Of a stretch of DNA of 6,892 nucleotides, positions 4,980-6,892 are shown in pieces. The notes under the pieces were generated by a model, which was given only the letters and a program-made list of their open reading frames with translations, did not search any database and was not told where the DNA came from. The stretch spans positions 1 through 6,892 of the forward strand of contig DAOVAE010000063.1 of the NCBI GenBank assembly GCA_030671225.1, written 5' to 3'. Origin of the DNA: Desulfobacteraceae bacterium. Lineage in GTDB: Bacteria > Desulfobacterota > Desulfobacteria > Desulfobacterales > UBA11574. A program made the translations under genes and the position numbers. Numbering within the stretch: the stretch's first letter is position 1; each line of letters opens with the position of its first letter.

Positions 4980-5623
4980 AGCCCGAAAATATTGACTACT
5001 CTTTATACCTCGTTACGGACCGTGGATTATCACGAGGGAGAACGACGATACAGATTGTTGAAGCTGCACTTCGAGGAGGTGTAACCTGCGTCCAATTACG
5101 GGAAAAAGCATGCTCTACACGGGAATTCATCACTCAAGCATTATCCATTAAGGATCATTTGAAAGGACATAATGTCCCTCTCATCATCAATGACAGAGTC
5201 GATATTGCACTGGCTGTAAATGCAGACGGCGTACACTTGGGTCAAAGCGATATGCCAATAGAAACGGCAAAAGCCATTTTAAAAGATTCAATGATCATCG
5301 GAATTTCCGCTGAATCTCTCAAGAACGCCGTTCAGGCGGAAAAAGACGGAGCGGATTATATCGGCGTTGGCTCGATTTACGCAACTTCTACAAAAACCGA
5401 TACAGCTTCCCCTCTCGGACTGGAAGGGCTGCGCGAAATACGAAGATCGGTAAAGATCCCCCTTGTCTGCATCGGCGGCCTGAACAGAGAAAATGCCGGA
5501 GAGGTTATTAATAACGGTGCTGACGGCGTTGCGGTTGTGTCGGCGATTGTTGCAGCACACGATCCTGAAAAAGCTGCCGGAGAATTAAAAAAAATCATCG
5601 AACAGGCAAGGCTATTACAGTGA
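4976..5623 (+). CDS. thiE: Thiamine-phosphate synthase (TMP pyrophosphorylase)
   Basis: ThiE condenses HMP-PP with hydroxyethylthiazole phosphate, giving thiamine monophosphate and pyrophosphate. The 215-residue TIM-barrel protein has the usual length and motifs: YLVTDR (11-16), CVQLREK (38-44), IINDRVDIALAVNADGVHLGQSD (70-92, pyrophosphate and Mg2+ contacts), IGIS (108-111), YIGVGSIYATSTKTD (128-142), the PLGLEGL loop, CIGGLN (165-170) and GADGVAVVSAI (181-191). The family more often has GPIFPTxTK at the flexible loop; GSIYATSTK here is a mild variant. The ATG at 4976 is the only plausible start, since an in-frame TAA lies three codons upstream. The stop overlaps the thiL GTG start as GTGA. 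Expression is governed by the upstream promoter, TPP riboswitch and terminator, and translation probably by the leader ORF. Confidence 0.97.
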   Translation: MKPENIDYSLYLVTDRGLSRGRTTIQIVEAALRGGVTCVQLREKACSTREFITQALSIKDHLKGHNVPLIINDRVDIALAVNADGVHLGQSDMPIETAKAILKDSMIIGISAESLKNAVQAEKDGADYIGVGSIYATSTKTDTASPLGLEGLREIRRSVKIPLVCIGGLNRENAGEVINNGADGVAVVSAIVAAHDPEKAAGELKKIIEQARLLQ

Positions 5624-6630
5624 ATTTAAGAGATATCGGTGAATTCGGTTTTATCAAAAGAATCAGCCGGGGTTGTTTAATTCGTCCTCAAAACGTTATT
5701 AAAGCAATCGGCGATGATGCCGCTGCCTTTATTCCGGCGCCCGGCCAAGTCATTCTTGTGACGACGGATTTGCTTGTTGAGCGGATCCATTTTCTGAGAG
5801 ATGCAACTTCCGGATTTAACTTGGGCCATAAAGCGCTATCCGTCAACCTGAGCGATATTGCCGCAATGGGTGGAATTGCTCGTGAAGCATTCATCAGTAT
5901 TGCTGTTCCTGACAACTGTCCCATAGAATATCTGGAAGATCTATATAATGGAATTAAAAGACTGGCCGCTGAATTTGACGTTAACCTTCTTGGCGGTGAC
6001 ACGACCCGTTCAAAAGCTGATTTAATCATAAACATCTCGGTCGTCGGATATGCATTTGAAAAAGAAATATTGTACCGCAATACTGCACAGCATGGCGATA
6101 TAATTTGTACAACCGGTTTTTTAGGAGACAGCAGGGCCGGATTTCACCTGATAATAAATGATATCAAAGCTGATTCCAACGAATTGAAGGCACTGCTTGA
6201 TGCCCATGTCATACCAAAACCGTATCTTCGGGAAGGTAAATTTTTTGCGCTTCAAGACGGCGTTCATGCAGCAATTGATGTTAGCGACGGCCTCAGTTCC
6301 GATATTGGGCATATCGCCGAGGAGAGCGACGTCGGCATACGTCTTTATTCTGAAAAAATACCCGTCTCCAATAATCTAATAAAATTTTGTGCCAGGTTTA
6401 ATTTTGACCCTGTTGAATATGCCCTCGCCGGTGGTGAAGATTATACCCTGCTTTGTACTGTATCACCTGATAAAGCGGATCATGTCGCGGCTAATTACCT
6501 GAAAAGGTTCCGGAACCCGCTTTATCAGATTGGCGAAATAACCGATTCAGGGAAGATGGAACTGATCCTTTCGAACGGTCAGATCAGATTCTTTACGCCT
6601 TCGGGCTGGGACCACTTTCAATATGAATAA
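5620..6630 (+). CDS. thiL: Thiamine-monophosphate kinase
   Basis: ThiL uses ATP to convert thiamine phosphate to thiamine pyrophosphate, the active cofactor and the ligand of both riboswitches here. The 336-residue protein shows the PurM/ThiL-fold motifs in order: FGFIKRI (9-15), AIGDDAAAF (29-37), VTTDLLVERIHF (47-58), GHKALSVNLSDIAAMGG (69-85), LLGGDTTR (123-130), IDVSDGLSSDIGHIAEES (219-236) and ALAGGEDYTLLCTV (268-281). The Asp-rich clusters bind Mg-ATP in the family. The start is a GTG at 5620 overlapping the thiE stop, with AAGG about 8 nt upstream. No methionine start fits, because family homology begins at once (DIGEFGFI). The end overlaps the next gene's start by 8 nt. Length and motifs are normal. 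Confidence 0.97.
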   Translation: MNLRDIGEFGFIKRISRGCLIRPQNVIKAIGDDAAAFIPAPGQVILVTTDLLVERIHFLRDATSGFNLGHKALSVNLSDIAAMGGIAREAFISIAVPDNCPIEYLEDLYNGIKRLAAEFDVNLLGGDTTRSKADLIINISVVGYAFEKEILYRNTAQHGDIICTTGFLGDSRAGFHLIINDIKADSNELKALLDAHVIPKPYLREGKFFALQDGVHAAIDVSDGLSSDIGHIAEESDVGIRLYSEKIPVSNNLIKFCARFNFDPVEYALAGGEDYTLLCTVSPDKADHVAANYLKRFRNPLYQIGEITDSGKMELILSNGQIRFFTPSGWDHFQYE

Positions 6631-6892
6631 CAGCACCAAAACCAATACCGGCCCTGCGAAATGCCAGTCTGCTCCGGGCGTTTTTCTGGAAAATGTATCT
6701 TTTGCATACTCCGGTGGTGAGGAAATCTTTCGTTCCTTAAACTTTACTGTGAAAAGCGGTCAATGGACCTGCCTTATTGGACCTAGCGGCTGCGGAAAAT
6801 CTACGTTGCTCAGGTTGATTTCCGGAACCCTTCGCGAAGGCTTTTCAGGCGAAATTCGCTTTAGCGACGGCAACAGCCATAATGGGCTTACA
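6623..6892 (+). CDS. ABC transporter ATP-binding protein, N-terminal part (3' end outside window)
   Basis: The frame is open from an ATG at 6623 to the window edge, giving 90 residues. After a polar N-terminal tail of about 18 residues comes VFLENVSFAYSGGEEIFRSL with the A-loop Tyr (Y29), then the Walker A motif GPSGCGKST (53-61) followed by LLRLISG. This is the standard start of an ABC ATPase domain. The signature, Walker B and H-loop lie beyond the window. The sequence style resembles importer ATPases of the nitrate/taurine type, the group that includes ThiZ, the ATPase of a predicted HMP-precursor importer. Its place as third gene of a TPP-riboswitch operon, overlapping thiL by 8 nt, fits that role, but the substrate is inferred from context only. 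The permease and binding protein should follow just outside the window if this is right. Confidence 0.9.
   Translation, partial: MNNSTKTNTGPAKCQSAPGVFLENVSFAYSGGEEIFRSLNFTVKSGQWTCLIGPSGCGKSTLLRLISGTLREGFSGEIRFSDGNSHNGLT

Overview
The window looks like a chromosomal housekeeping segment from a Gram-negative, probably anaerobic bacterium of the Desulfobacterota (old Deltaproteobacteria). That placement is inferred from the CoaD C-terminus, the DUF2284 and DUF4389 proteins, and the mix of AT-rich and moderately GC-rich genes. No rRNA, tRNA, CRISPR array, insertion sequence or phage gene is visible.

Layout. Positions 2-301 (+) hold the C-terminal part of coaD, cut by the window edge. It converges, with a 6-nt gap, on a leftward series of five genes. 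Read in their own direction (right to left) these are thiD (4097-3288), a non-canonical Nramp-fold transporter (3253-2006), a DUF2284 cysteine-rich protein (1904-1305), an unrecognised P-loop protein (1196-651) and a small DUF4389 membrane protein (607-308). Positions 4098-4907 form a divergent control region with two TPP riboswitches facing away from each other. The leftward one (4473-4389) leads to thiD. The rightward one (4750-4826) has a near-consensus sigma70 promoter in front and a strong intrinsic terminator behind. To the right lies a tight thiamine operon: a 23-codon leader ORF overlapping thiE by ATGA, thiE overlapping thiL by GTGA, and thiL overlapping an ABC-transporter ATPase by 8 nt. 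The ATPase runs off the window.

How the genes work together. ThiD makes HMP-PP, ThiE joins HMP-PP to the thiazole phosphate to give thiamine phosphate, and ThiL phosphorylates that to TPP. TPP then feeds back on both transcripts through the riboswitches. The ABC ATPase may belong to a thiamine-precursor uptake system, and the Nramp-fold protein 34 nt behind thiD may sit under the same TPP control. Both are inferences.

Most worth a second look: the Nramp-like protein has lost the family's metal-binding residues yet lies in a TPP-riboswitch gene cluster; a tiny ORF with an excellent ribosome site is stop-start coupled to thiE, which has a poor site of its own; the rightward riboswitch has a readable antiterminator; and the leftward riboswitch is about 290 nt from thiD with no convincing expression platform and a small repeat cluster in between. 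I see no clear wholly new multi-gene system.
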